DNA of 64,000 bases from Kitasatospora sp. NBC_00374 (GTDB taxonomy: Bacteria > Actinomycetota > Actinomycetes > Streptomycetales > Streptomycetaceae), in NCBI RefSeq assembly GCF_041434935.1, contig NZ_CP107964.1, positions 744,001 through 808,000 on the forward strand, given 5' to 3'. The notes under the pieces are model-generated. The model was given only the letters and a program-made list of their open reading frames with translations. It did not search any database and was not told the DNA's origin. How positions within the stretch are numbered: the stretch's first letter is position 1; each line of letters starts with the position of its first letter. The position numbers and the translations under genes were made by a program. Positions 1 to 7,747 of this stretch are shown piece after piece.

Positions 1-665
1 GGCGGCTCGTCCTCGCCGTCCCCGCCGCGACCACCGCGCGGATCTGCGCCGAGCTCCCGGTCGCCGGCCGGCTGCGGCCGTACCTGGCCCGGGACGAGGC
101 GGCGCAGGGCGGCGCCTGTGTGGTCTTCCTCGGGGTGCCCGAGGAGGAGGTGGACGGCCAGGAGCTCACCCACCACCAGCTGCTGCAGTCGTACGACCGG
201 CCGCTGGGCGACGGCAACAACATGTTCGTCTCCGTCTCCGCGCCGGGGGACGAGGTCAGCGCCCCGCCCGGCCACCGGGCCGTGATGATCTCCACCCACA
301 CCGACATCGCCTCCTGGAACGGGCTCGACGAGAGCGCGTACGCCCTGCGCAAGAAGGAGATCGGCGAGCGGCTGATCGGCCACGCCCGGCGCGCCTACCC
401 CGAGTTGGCGGCCCGGGCCGTGTTCGCCCGGACCGGCACGCCGCGCAGCTACCGGCGGTTCGGGTTCCGCCCCGGCGGAGCGGTCGGCGGTCCGCGCCAG
501 CGGCTGGACAACACCAACCAGCACGCCGTCCCGCACGACCTCGGCGGCCCGGGGCTCTGGCTGGTCGGTGACTCGACCTGGCCCGGACTCGGTACGGTCG
601 CCTGCGTGCTGGGCAGCCGGATCGTCGCCGAGGGCATGCTGCGTGAGCGGGGGTACCGCCGGTGA
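1..665 (+). CDS. FAD-dependent oxidoreductase, C-terminal part (CrtI/phytoene desaturase-like)
   Basis: The reading frame is open from base 3 without a stop, so this is the 3' end (about 220 residues) of a gene that begins outside the window. The last 40 residues hold the C-terminal FAD-contact signature of flavin amine oxidase/phytoene desaturase proteins: GDSTWPGLGTVACVLGSRI. The Rossmann GxGxxG at the N-terminus is not visible. The stop overlaps the GTG start of the desaturase gene by four bases (GTGA), so the two are translationally coupled. With the desaturase and TetR gene it looks like a small lipid or carotenoid modification operon. The substrate cannot be read from the sequence. The family call is fairly safe; the exact reaction is not. 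Confidence 0.75.
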   Translation, partial: RLVLAVPAATTARICAELPVAGRLRPYLARDEAAQGGACVVFLGVPEEEVDGQELTHHQLLQSYDRPLGDGNNMFVSVSAPGDEVSAPPGHRAVMISTHTDIASWNGLDESAYALRKKEIGERLIGHARRAYPELAARAVFARTGTPRSYRRFGFRPGGAVGGPRQRLDNTNQHAVPHDLGGPGLWLVGDSTWPGLGTVACVLGSRIVAEGMLRERGYRR

Positions 666-1447
666 AGGCACCGACCCTGGCCGAGCTCGGCACCGACCTG
701 CTGGTCACCTCCCGGCGCCGGCGGGCCGTCGCGCTGACCCGCCCGTTCGCCGGGGTCCTGCTCTACGCGGCCGTGGCGTGGGCGGGCTGGTGGTGGCTCA
801 CGCCGCCGATCGCCTTCCTGGTCTTCGTCGCGGTCGTCAACGTCACCCACGACGTGGTGCACCGCACGCTCGGGCTGTCCGCGCGGGCCACCGACTGGGC
901 ACTCTTCGCAACCGGACTGGTGCTGCTGGAGAGCGGCCACGCGTACCGGGCCACCCACACCCAGCACCACCGGTACTTCCCGCACCCCGACGACCCCGAG
1001 GGGCACCCCGCCGACCTGTCGTTCCTCGGCGCGCTGCTGCACGGCCCGGTCTTCCTTCCCCGTCTGTGGTGGTGGTCGTTCCGGCGCGGACGGGACCGCG
1101 GCTGGCTGCTCGCCGAGGCCGCGGCGCCGGTCACCGCACTGGTGGGCGGCGTGCTGCTCCGGCCCTATGCTCCTGGGGTGCTGACGTACACGGTGATGAT
1201 GATCGTAGGGAGCTGGGTGTATCCGCTGTTGACGGTGCATCTGCCGCACCACGGCTACGGCGACACGCCGCTGACCCGGACCAGGACGCTGCGCGGGCGG
1301 GTCGTCCCGGCGCTCTTCCTGGAGCTCACCTACCACCTCGAGCACCACCTCTACCCCCAGGTGCCCAGCCACCATCTGCCGGAGCTGGCCCGCCGGTTGG
1401 ACCCGTTCCTCGCCGCCAACGGTGTCCGGCCGGTGCGCGTTGTCTGA
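662..1447 (+). CDS. membrane fatty-acid desaturase / carotene-hydroxylase-like di-iron enzyme
   Basis: A 261-residue membrane protein with the three histidine clusters that bind the di-iron centre of integral membrane desaturases and hydroxylases: HDVVH near residue 62, HTQHH near residue 100, and HLEHH near residue 223. Hydrophobic segments lie around residues 28-60, 75-90 and 155-190. Members use O2 and electrons from a partner to desaturate or hydroxylate acyl chains or carotenoids at the membrane. The GTG start overlaps the upstream oxidoreductase stop, and the 3' end overlaps the TetR gene, so all three are probably one operon. Whether the substrate is a lipid or a carotenoid cannot be decided here; no other carotenoid gene is in view. 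Confidence 0.85.
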   Translation: MKAPTLAELGTDLLVTSRRRRAVALTRPFAGVLLYAAVAWAGWWWLTPPIAFLVFVAVVNVTHDVVHRTLGLSARATDWALFATGLVLLESGHAYRATHTQHHRYFPHPDDPEGHPADLSFLGALLHGPVFLPRLWWWSFRRGRDRGWLLAEAAAPVTALVGGVLLRPYAPGVLTYTVMMIVGSWVYPLLTVHLPHHGYGDTPLTRTRTLRGRVVPALFLELTYHLEHHLYPQVPSHHLPELARRLDPFLAANGVRPVRVV

Positions 1448-2063
1448 CAGGCGCGGCGCCGACGGCCGCAGCGCCGAGACCCGGATCCGGATCCTCGACG
1501 CCACCCTCGCCAGCCTGGTCCGCAACGGCTACGGCGGCACCACCGCCCGGGCGATCGCGCAGAGCGGGGGCTTCGCGCCCGGCGTCATCTACTACCACTT
1601 CACCGACCTGGACGACCTGGTGGTGGCGACGCTGTCGCACACCTGCGACGCGCGGGCCCGTCGGTACCGCTCCGAGCTGTCCGGGGTCGAGCGGGCCGGG
1701 CGGGTGGTCGAGTTGCTCCGCGAGTTGTACCAGGAGGACACCGAGGTCGGGCACATCGCCGCCGTCCAGGAGATCTACGCGGGTGCCCGGCCCGGCTCCC
1801 GGGCGGCCGAGCGGCTGATGCTGGAGACGCGCCGCTGGGAGGAGTTGGCCGGGGAGGTGCTGACCACGCTGCTGCGCGGCAAGCCGCTGGCGTCGCTGGT
1901 CAACGTCCCGGTGGTGGCGAGCGCCGCCGTCGCGTTCTATCTCGGGATGGAGACCCTGACGCACCTGGACGGCGACCGCTCACGGCCCGCCCAGCTCTTC
2001 GACCAGGCGGCCAGGCTCGCCGCCGTCCTCGACCGGATCCCTCGGCTGCGCCGTCGCGGCTGA
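1422..2063 (+). CDS. TetR family transcriptional regulator
   Basis: A 213-residue protein with a TetR N-terminal helix-turn-helix (residues 17-63; GGTTARAIAQSGGFAPGVIYYHF, split as GGTTARAIAQSGG then APGVIYYHF, is the recognisable core) and an all-helical ligand-binding C-terminus. The gene overlaps the end of the desaturase; the GTG at 1422 is the longest start, and TTG at 1440 is an alternative closer to the desaturase stop. As a co-transcribed repressor it most likely controls its own operon in response to a lipid-like or isoprenoid ligand; that is inference from position. No operator could be examined because the operon promoter lies outside the window. Confidence 0.88.
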   Translation: MSGRCALSDRRGADGRSAETRIRILDATLASLVRNGYGGTTARAIAQSGGFAPGVIYYHFTDLDDLVVATLSHTCDARARRYRSELSGVERAGRVVELLRELYQEDTEVGHIAAVQEIYAGARPGSRAAERLMLETRRWEELAGEVLTTLLRGKPLASLVNVPVVASAAVAFYLGMETLTHLDGDRSRPAQLFDQAARLAAVLDRIPRLRRRG

Positions 2064-2083
2064 CGGAACGCACAGCCGCCGCT

Positions 2084-3034
2084 TCAGTAGTCGCCCCCGG
2101 CACCCGCGCCGCCGTCCGAGCGGACGGCGCCCGCCACCAGCTCCAGTGCCGTGAGGCAGGCCGCGACCGCCGGCTCCCCGGCGCTGCCCCGGCGGACCGC
2201 CACCTCGACGGTACGGGCCGGCGCCGGGTCCGCGAGCGGCCGGGCCACCAGCCCGGGCGGCAGGGCGGCGAGCGCGAGGCGCGGCACCAGCGCGACCTGG
2301 CCGCCGACGGCGGCGAGGGCGAGCATCGCGGCGAAGTCGGTGCAGACGTGCCGGATCTGGGGACCGAAGCCGGCTGCCCGGCAGGCGTGCAGCACCGCCT
2401 CACGGCAGGCGGTCCCCTCGGCCGCGGTGATCCACGGGGTTCCGGCCAGGGCGGCGAGCGGCATCGGGCCGCCGCCGACGGCGGCGCGGGCCGCGGGGTG
2501 GTCCGCGTGCAGGACGGCGAGCAGCGGGTCGTGGAGCAGCGGCCGGGTCTCGATGCCGACCGGGTCGGGGGTGGCGAGGTTGGTGTAGCGGTAGATGACC
2601 GCGAGGTCGGTGCGGCGGTGGCGCAGCAGTGGCAGGCTGGCCTCCGGTTCGGCCTCGGTGATGTGCACCCGCAGCTCGGGGTGGTCGTGTTCCAGCAAGG
2701 CGCTCAGGGGCGCCGCCAGGGGGGCCAGGGCGCTGGTGAAGCAGGCCACCCGGAAGGGGCCGGCGGCCCGGCCGGCCAGGGCGCTCATCCGGGCCCGGGC
2801 CTGTTCGAGGGCGGCGAGCACCGGTTCGGTGTCGGCGGCGAGGGCGTGCCCGGCCGCGGTGAGCCGGACGCTGCGGCCGTCGCGGTCGAGCAGCCGGACC
2901 CCGGTCTCGGCCTCCAGCTGTTTCAGCTGCTGGGAGACGGCCGACGCGGTGACGCGGTGCAGTTCGGCGACGGCGGTGACGGTGCCGTGCTCCGCCAGGT
3001 CGCGCAGCAGGACCAGACGGCGAATATCGAGCAT
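2084..3034 (-). CDS. LysR family transcriptional regulator
   Basis: A 316-residue LysR-type regulator. The N-terminal winged HTH is clear (MLDIRRLVLLRDLAEHG, then VTASAVSQQLKQLEAE, residues 1-60), followed by the two-lobed effector-binding domain (about 90-300). It is transcribed away from the alcohol dehydrogenase gene at 3133, the usual LysR arrangement, so it probably controls that gene and itself. The 98-bp space between them holds an inverted repeat (3037-3074) that could be the binding site. It converges with the TetR gene, with only 20 bases between the stops. The effector is unknown. Confidence 0.92.
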   Translation of the reverse strand: MLDIRRLVLLRDLAEHGTVTAVAELHRVTASAVSQQLKQLEAETGVRLLDRDGRSVRLTAAGHALAADTEPVLAALEQARARMSALAGRAAGPFRVACFTSALAPLAAPLSALLEHDHPELRVHITEAEPEASLPLLRHRRTDLAVIYRYTNLATPDPVGIETRPLLHDPLLAVLHADHPAARAAVGGGPMPLAALAGTPWITAAEGTACREAVLHACRAAGFGPQIRHVCTDFAAMLALAAVGGQVALVPRLALAALPPGLVARPLADPAPARTVEVAVRRGSAGEPAVAACLTALELVAGAVRSDGGAGAGGDY

Positions 3035-3036
3035 AA

Positions 3037-3074
3037 GTCCAGCTTAACCACTTCTGTAGACGATGTAGCTGGAC
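3037..3074. promoter_or_regulatory. inverted repeat between LysR gene and dehydrogenase, candidate LysR operator
   Basis: GTCCAGCT at 3037-3044 is mirrored exactly by AGCTGGAC at 3067-3074, with 22 bases between. It lies just upstream of the LysR start in the divergent promoter region. LysR proteins bind dyads of this spacing as tetramers, so autoregulation is plausible but not shown. Confidence 0.45.
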
Positions 3075-3132
3075 GCCGGGGTGGCGGGCGGGTGAGAGTG
3101 CGTACCTCCACCTTCCCCATCGAGGAGCTCTC

Positions 3133-4170
3133 GTGCGCGCCACCGTCATCCACGGCCCCCAGGACATCCGCGTCGAGGAGGTCGCGGACCCGCGGGTCGA
3201 GCGGTCCACGGACGCGGTGGTGCGGGTGACCCACGCCTGCGTGTGCGGCAGCGACCTGTGGGCGTACCGGGGAGTCGCGGCCCGGCAGCCGGGGCAGCGG
3301 ATCGGGCACGAGTTCGTCGGCGTGGTCGAGGAGGTCGGCGCGGGCGTCACCGGGCTGCGGCCCGGCGACCGGGTGCTGGCCCCGTTCGTGTGGTCGGACG
3401 GCACCTGCTCGTACTGCCTGGAGGGGCTGCACACCTCGTGCCCGCAGGGCGGGTTCTGGGGCGAGGTGGGCTCGGACGGCGGGCAGGGCGAGGCGGTCCG
3501 GGTACCGTTCGCGGACGGGACGCTGGTCCGGCTGCCGCGCGACCTGGACGAGGCGCTGATGCCCGCCGTCCTGGCCCTGTCCGACGTGATGTCGACCGGC
3601 CACCACGCCGCACTGGCGGCCGGGGCCCGGCCGGGTGCCACCGTCGCGGTGGTGGGCGACGGCGCGGTCGGGCTGTGCGGGGTGCTCGCCGCGCACCGGC
3701 TCGGCGCCGAGCGGATCGTCATCCTCGGCCGGCACGGGGACCGGACGGCCGTCGCACGGCGGTTCGGGGCGACCGAGGTGGTCGCGGCGCGCGGCGAGGA
3801 CGCGGTGGCCGCCGTCAGGGAGCTCACCGACGGCCAGGGCGCGGCGGCCGTGCTGGAGGCGGTCGGCACCGAGGAGTCGATGCGGACCGCGATCTCGATC
3901 GCCCGGGACGGCGGCGCGGTCGGGTTCGTCGGTGTCCCGCACGGCGGCAGTGCGGGTGTCGACCTCGGCCAGATGTTCGGCCGCAACATCGCGCTGCGGG
4001 GCGGCGTCGCCCCTGCCCGCGCGTACATTCCCGAGCTGCTCGCCGACGTGCTGGCCGGCCGGCTCGACCCGTCGCCCGTGTTCGACCTGACGGTCGGCCT
4101 GTCGGAGGTGCCGGAGGCCTACGCTGCGATGGACGAACGGCGTGCTCTGAAGGCGCTCATAGCTTTCTGA
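3133..4170 (+). CDS. zinc-dependent alcohol dehydrogenase (MDR family)
   Basis: A 345-residue medium-chain dehydrogenase/reductase. Catalytic zinc ligands are C38 (in CVCGSD) and H59-E60 (GHE). The structural-zinc loop reads SDGTCSYCLEGLHTSC, with C92, C95 and C103 but aspartate 89 where the first of four cysteines normally sits. A Rossmann fold follows (VAVVGDGAVG, about residue 173). It should oxidise an alcohol or reduce a carbonyl using NAD(P). GTG 3133 follows GAGGAG at a good distance (GAGGAGCTCTC before the start). The next gene, an NAD(P)-binding protein, starts 63 bases downstream and may be co-transcribed. Control by the divergent LysR gene is likely. Substrate unknown. Confidence 0.9.
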   Translation: MRATVIHGPQDIRVEEVADPRVERSTDAVVRVTHACVCGSDLWAYRGVAARQPGQRIGHEFVGVVEEVGAGVTGLRPGDRVLAPFVWSDGTCSYCLEGLHTSCPQGGFWGEVGSDGGQGEAVRVPFADGTLVRLPRDLDEALMPAVLALSDVMSTGHHAALAAGARPGATVAVVGDGAVGLCGVLAAHRLGAERIVILGRHGDRTAVARRFGATEVVAARGEDAVAAVRELTDGQGAAAVLEAVGTEESMRTAISIARDGGAVGFVGVPHGGSAGVDLGQMFGRNIALRGGVAPARAYIPELLADVLAGRLDPSPVFDLTVGLSEVPEAYAAMDERRALKALIAF

Positions 4171-4233
4171 TCCCCGGGTCGTCCGCGCCCTCCGGGGCGC
4201 CCCGCTCCCCTCGACTATCGACGGAGGACCCAC

Positions 4234-4908
4234 ATGTACGTCGTCATCGCCGGCGGCCACGGGAAGATCGCCCGCCGCCTCGGCCGCCTGCTCACGGGCC
4301 GCGGCGACACCGTCACCGGCCTGGTGCGCAACCCGGCGCACCGCGAGGACCTGCTCGCCGACGGCACCAGCCCGCTGGTGTGCGACCTGGAGGCCCTCAC
4401 CCCGGCCGACCTCGCGGTCCACCTCGCGGGCGCGGACGCGGTGGTGTTCGCCGCCGGCGCCGGGCCGGGCAGCGGCGCGGCCCGCAAGGACACCGTCGAC
4501 CGGGCGGCCGCGGTGCTGCTCGCCGACGCCGCCGTCCTCGCCGGGGTCCGCCGCTACCTGATGGTCTCCACCCGCGGCGCCGGCAGCCCGCCGCCGGCCG
4601 GCGCCGACGAGACCTGGGCCGCCTACGTCACGGCCAAGACCGCCGCCGACGAGTACCTCATGGCACAGGACCTGGACTGGACGGTGCTGCGGCCCGCCGC
4701 GCTCACCGACGAGCCGGGCGCCGGCGCGGTGCGGCTGACCGCCGGACGCAGCGTCGGCGACGTCCCCCGCGAGGACGTCGCCGCGGTGCTGGCCGCGCTG
4801 CTGGACGTGCCGGAGACGGCCGGCCTGGTCCTCGAACTGGCCGGGGGGCCGGAGCCGGTGGCGGAGGCGGTCGCCCGGGCCGCCGCCGAGCGGACCGGGG
4901 CACGCTGA
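4234..4908 (+). CDS. NAD(P)-binding protein, atypical SDR (NmrA/YwnB-like)
   Basis: A 224-residue Rossmann-fold protein. The N-terminus MYVVIAGGHGKIARRL is the glycine-rich dinucleotide motif of the atypical short-chain dehydrogenases (GxxGxxG form), and AVVFAAGAGPG (about residue 70) follows the usual fourth strand. There is no canonical YxxxK pair in the usual setting (YVTAKTAADEYL offers Y and K four apart near residue 132). Related proteins are NAD(P)H-dependent reductases or redox sensors. A strong ribosome site (GGAGGACCCAC) precedes the ATG. It lies 63 bases after the alcohol dehydrogenase on the same strand, suggesting a shared transcript. Confidence 0.85.
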   Translation: MYVVIAGGHGKIARRLGRLLTGRGDTVTGLVRNPAHREDLLADGTSPLVCDLEALTPADLAVHLAGADAVVFAAGAGPGSGAARKDTVDRAAAVLLADAAVLAGVRRYLMVSTRGAGSPPPAGADETWAAYVTAKTAADEYLMAQDLDWTVLRPAALTDEPGAGAVRLTAGRSVGDVPREDVAAVLAALLDVPETAGLVLELAGGPEPVAEAVARAAAERTGAR

Positions 4909-4933
4909 GCCCGCAGGGGTCGATGACGGGGGG

Positions 4934-5644
4934 TCAGGCCATCCAGAAGAAGACCGCCGTCATCCGCTTGTCCGCCAGGGTCGTCCCGTAGTAGCCGGTG
5001 GCGCTGTGGATCAGGTTGGCCTTGTAGAGCAGCAGGCGGTTGTAGCGGTGCGGCACCCGCACGTCCTCGGTGAAGGAGTCCGGCGGGACGTAGCGGGTGC
5101 CCAGCGCGTCCACCAGGTTGTTGTGCGGGGCCGCGACCAGGTTGCCGCCGAGCACCCCGCCGGGCAGGTTCTGCCGGAAGAAGCTGGTGCCGTAGTCGTC
5201 GGGCACGGTCGGGTTGAGGTACAGCACGGCGGCGTACCGGCACAGGGTCCGGGAGTCGGCGTGCGGCCGGACCTCGCACTCGCCCTCGCCGACGACCTGG
5301 ACGCAGTTGTGGTTGAGGGTCGCGCCGCCCGGGGCGGTCTCCCGCCAGATCTTCCGGGCCCCGGTGGCCTTTCTGACCAGCCGTTCGACCCGGGCCAGCT
5401 CCTCGGGCTCCAGGCCGGGCATCGTCCGCAGCCCGGGCCAGCTCTCCGGCTTGTACGGGTATCCCTCGACCCAGTCGTCCTTCGCCAGGCAGCGGGCCCG
5501 CACCGCGTCGGCCTCGGGCAGGACGTCGTCCAGTACCCAGTAGTCGCGGCCGGGCGTCGGCCTGCGGTAGGGCAGCACGGGGAGAGCCGAGGTTCGGCGC
5601 GGCGGGGGCGGCATGCGGCCGACGGTACCGACGCCCCCGCCCAC
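4934..5644 (-). CDS. Fe(II)/2-oxoglutarate dioxygenase-like protein (DUF6445-like)
   Basis: A 236-residue protein with the features of a jelly-roll Fe(II)/2OG oxygenase: an HxD metal pair in VRPHADSRTLCRYAAVLYLN (H and D near residues 130-132), a distal histidine in LLLYKANLIHSATGYYG (near 214), and a basic residue in DKRMTAVFFW that could hold 2-oxoglutarate. DYGTSFFR after the HxD matches the family pattern of proteins called DUF6445. The start is GTG 5644 next to GGGAGAGG; ATG 5614 is the alternative but has no ribosome site. Two tandem GGTCAA/TTGACC dyads lie just upstream. Oxygenase activity is inferred from motif layout; the substrate is unknown. Confidence 0.7.
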   Translation of the reverse strand: MGGGVGTVGRMPPPPRRTSALPVLPYRRPTPGRDYWVLDDVLPEADAVRARCLAKDDWVEGYPYKPESWPGLRTMPGLEPEELARVERLVRKATGARKIWRETAPGGATLNHNCVQVVGEGECEVRPHADSRTLCRYAAVLYLNPTVPDDYGTSFFRQNLPGGVLGGNLVAAPHNNLVDALGTRYVPPDSFTEDVRVPHRYNRLLLYKANLIHSATGYYGTTLADKRMTAVFFWMA

Positions 5645-5660
5645 GCCTCTCCCACGAAGA

Positions 5661-5695
5661 GGTCAACGTTTGACCAAAGTGGTCAAACTTTCACC
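5661..5695. promoter_or_regulatory. two tandem GGTCAA-N3-TTGACC dyads, candidate operator
   Basis: GGTCAACGTTTGACC (5661-5675) is a perfect 6-bp dyad with a 3-base centre; GGTCAAACTTTCACC (5681-5695) is the same dyad with one mismatch. Centres are 20 bp apart, two helical turns. They sit 17-50 bases upstream of the dioxygenase-like gene, where a repressor would block transcription. The binding protein is not identifiable. Confidence 0.5.
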
Positions 5696-5804
5696 AAGTC
5701 GCCGGTGCGGTAGCGTCCGTGACCGGCTCGCGCGGTGACCACCGCACGCGGCCCGGGCAGGTCGCGGCGCCGCCCGCGCACCCGGCGAGGACGGGGAGTG
5801 ACTG

Positions 5805-6239
5805 ATGCACGTGTCGGGCGAGTCCGTCGAGTACCCGTCCCCGTGTCCGGCCTGTGCGGCGGTGCTGACGTGCCACGGCGGGCAGGCGCTCGTCGGCAGG
5901 TCGATCGAGTGGAGCATCGAGTCCCACTGCGCGGCCTGCGGGTGGACCCTCGCCGAGTGCGGCCGGGGCGACGGCCTCCCGCCCGCCCTGCGCGAACGGC
6001 TGCTGGCCCGGCACGGGCCCACCCGGCTGCGGTTGGCCGACCCCTCGGCCGGCGCCGTCACCGTCATGAAGGTGGTCCGGGCCGAACTGGGCGGCGACCT
6101 GTCCGAGGCCCGGGACACCCTCCGGCGGATCCGGGCCGACGGGTACACGGGGACGCTCGCCGAGATCACCCGGCTGGCCCGGTGTCTGGAGCGGGCAGGG
6201 GTCCGGGCCACGGCCGTCCGCGCCGAAGCAGTCTCGTAG
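5805..6239 (+). CDS. zinc-ribbon plus L7/L12-like domain protein, function unknown
   Basis: A 144-residue protein in two parts. Residues 13-50 carry two C-x-x-C knuckles (CPAC and CAAC, about 27 residues apart), a treble-clef or ribbon zinc site. Residues 80-140 (VTVMKVVRAELGGDLSEARDTLRRI) resemble the C-terminal domain of ribosomal protein L7/L12, where a strand and the helix 'KVVRE..GLGLKEAK' form the factor-binding site. Similar hypothetical proteins occur in streptomycetes, but I know no experimental function. ATG 5805 is preceded by ACGGGGAGTG. It converges with the XRE-TPR gene. A link to translation factors is only a possibility suggested by the fold. Confidence 0.7.
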   Translation: MHVSGESVEYPSPCPACAAVLTCHGGQALVGRSIEWSIESHCAACGWTLAECGRGDGLPPALRERLLARHGPTRLRLADPSAGAVTVMKVVRAELGGDLSEARDTLRRIRADGYTGTLAEITRLARCLERAGVRATAVRAEAVS

Positions 6240-6255
6240 CCCGCTGGACGGCCTG

Positions 6256-7611
6256 TCACCAGCCCGCCTGCACCGGGGGGTGCGCGGGGGCCGGGCCGAG
6301 GGTCGTCGTGCCGGGGGCCGCGCGGTGGCCGAGGCCGGTGCGGTAGATGTCCAGGGCCGCCTCGACCCGTCCGCCGCGGCGCAGCAGGTCGCCCAGCAGG
6401 CGGCACAGGTCGGCCAGGTCTCCGGCGGCTCCGGCGCGTTCGAGCAGCGACAGGGCGCTGACGTAGTGCTCCTCGGCGGCCTCCGGGTCGCCCCGGTCCT
6501 CGGCGATGAGGCCGAGCAGGCGGTGCGCCCCGGCCGCGTGGACGGCGCCGCGGTCGGGGCCGATCCGGTCGAGCAGGCTGCCGAGCAGTTCGCCGGCCTC
6601 CCGGTGGGAGCCGCGGCGGCGCAGCACGTCCGCGAGTTCGACCTCCACCTGCTGGGTGAAGAGCAGGGCCCGCCGGGAGGCCAGCATGGTGCGGGCGGTG
6701 CGCAGTTCGCGTTCCGCCTGCTCCAGGTCGCCGGCCTGGGCGTGGACGTAGCCGCGCATCCAGTGGCATTTGGCGAGGTCACAGTGGAGGCGCAGCTCCT
6801 GGTAGAGCGCCTGGGCCTTGGCCAGCGAGGCGTCGGCCTCGGCGGTGCGGCCCTCGGCGATCAGGGTGCGGGCGACGCTGCGGTGCAGGCCGGCGACCAG
6901 GGCGGGGTCGGTGGCACCGGGGGCGAGTGCGAGGGCGAGTTCGGCGGCCTGGGCGGCGCGGGCGTGGGCGCCCATGTCCATGTAGGGGCCGATCGCGGCG
7001 GAGTAGAGCAGCAGCAGCGCGTCCGGATCGTGCAGCCCGCTCGCGTTGAGCTGGTCGATGGTGCTCTCCAGCAGGTAGCAGGCGTAGCGGAGTTCACCGG
7101 CGAGCAGGTGGGCGACGGCGCGGCCGCGGATCGCGGCGGCGCGGCGGGGCAGCGGCTCGTCGGCCTGCAGGCGTTCGGCCGCCTCGTAGTGCGCGCGGGC
7201 CTCGTCGAGGTGGCCGCCCTCCAGCGCGCAGTCGCCGAGGCCGAGCAGGGCGGCGGGACGGGCGGTCGCGAGCCCGTACCGGGTGGCCCGGTCCAGGCAG
7301 GCCGTGAACCGTTCGGCCGCGTCGGCGGTGTCGCCCGCCGCGAGCGCGCTCTGCGCCTCGGTCAGGGCGAGGTGCAGTTCGGTGGCGAGGTGGGCCGGGC
7401 GGCCGGTGGCGAGCTCGTCGCTGGTGACACCGAGGCGTTCGGCGAAGTGCCGCAGTGCGGTCTCGGAGGGGCGGACCCGGCCGGCTTCCACGGTGGACAC
7501 GTAGGCGGCGGTGTAGGCGGGCTCGGCGAGCCTGCGCTGCGTCAGGCCGCGTTCGTGGCGCAGCCGCTGGATCCGCTGCCCGATCCCGGTGGGCACGTTC
7601 TCTTCGGTCAT
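6256..7611 (-). CDS. XRE-type HTH regulator with TPR repeats
   Basis: A 451-residue regulator. Residues 9-65 form a Cro/C1 HTH (IGQRIQRLRHERGLTQRRLAE, with YVSTVEAGRVRPSE as recognition region). The rest is a stack of degenerate TPR helices rich in Ala and Leu (about residues 85-430). This HTH-TPR form is common in Actinobacteria and often senses peptides or metabolites with the TPR part. GGAAGGAAG precedes the ATG. It is divergent from the M64 peptidase gene, and the space between them is an AT-rich island with nested palindromes. Control of the peptidase gene is a reasonable inference. Confidence 0.88.
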   Translation of the reverse strand: MTEENVPTGIGQRIQRLRHERGLTQRRLAEPAYTAAYVSTVEAGRVRPSETALRHFAERLGVTSDELATGRPAHLATELHLALTEAQSALAAGDTADAAERFTACLDRATRYGLATARPAALLGLGDCALEGGHLDEARAHYEAAERLQADEPLPRRAAAIRGRAVAHLLAGELRYACYLLESTIDQLNASGLHDPDALLLLYSAAIGPYMDMGAHARAAQAAELALALAPGATDPALVAGLHRSVARTLIAEGRTAEADASLAKAQALYQELRLHCDLAKCHWMRGYVHAQAGDLEQAERELRTARTMLASRRALLFTQQVEVELADVLRRRGSHREAGELLGSLLDRIGPDRGAVHAAGAHRLLGLIAEDRGDPEAAEEHYVSALSLLERAGAAGDLADLCRLLGDLLRRGGRVEAALDIYRTGLGHRAAPGTTTLGPAPAHPPVQAGW

Positions 7612-7698
7612 GGCCTGCTTCCTTCCGCCGCGCGCCTCCGGCCGGTCTTCCTCGCCCCATTGCCCGATGCGCGGGGCTGCCCTACATTAACCCAGCGA

Positions 7699-7724
7699 TT
7701 AAGTCTGATTAATCATCAACTTAA
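7699..7724. promoter_or_regulatory. nested AT-rich palindromes between HTH-TPR regulator and M64 peptidase genes
   Basis: The 10-bp palindrome TGATTAATCA (7706-7715) is bracketed by TTAAGT (7699-7704) and ACTTAA (7719-7724). This AT-rich stretch stands out in GC-rich surroundings and lies about 35 bases before the peptidase start and 90 before the regulator start. It is a candidate binding site for the HTH-TPR protein. Confidence 0.5.
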
Positions 7725-7747
7725 CATCAGCCCCGGAGGGTTGCACA

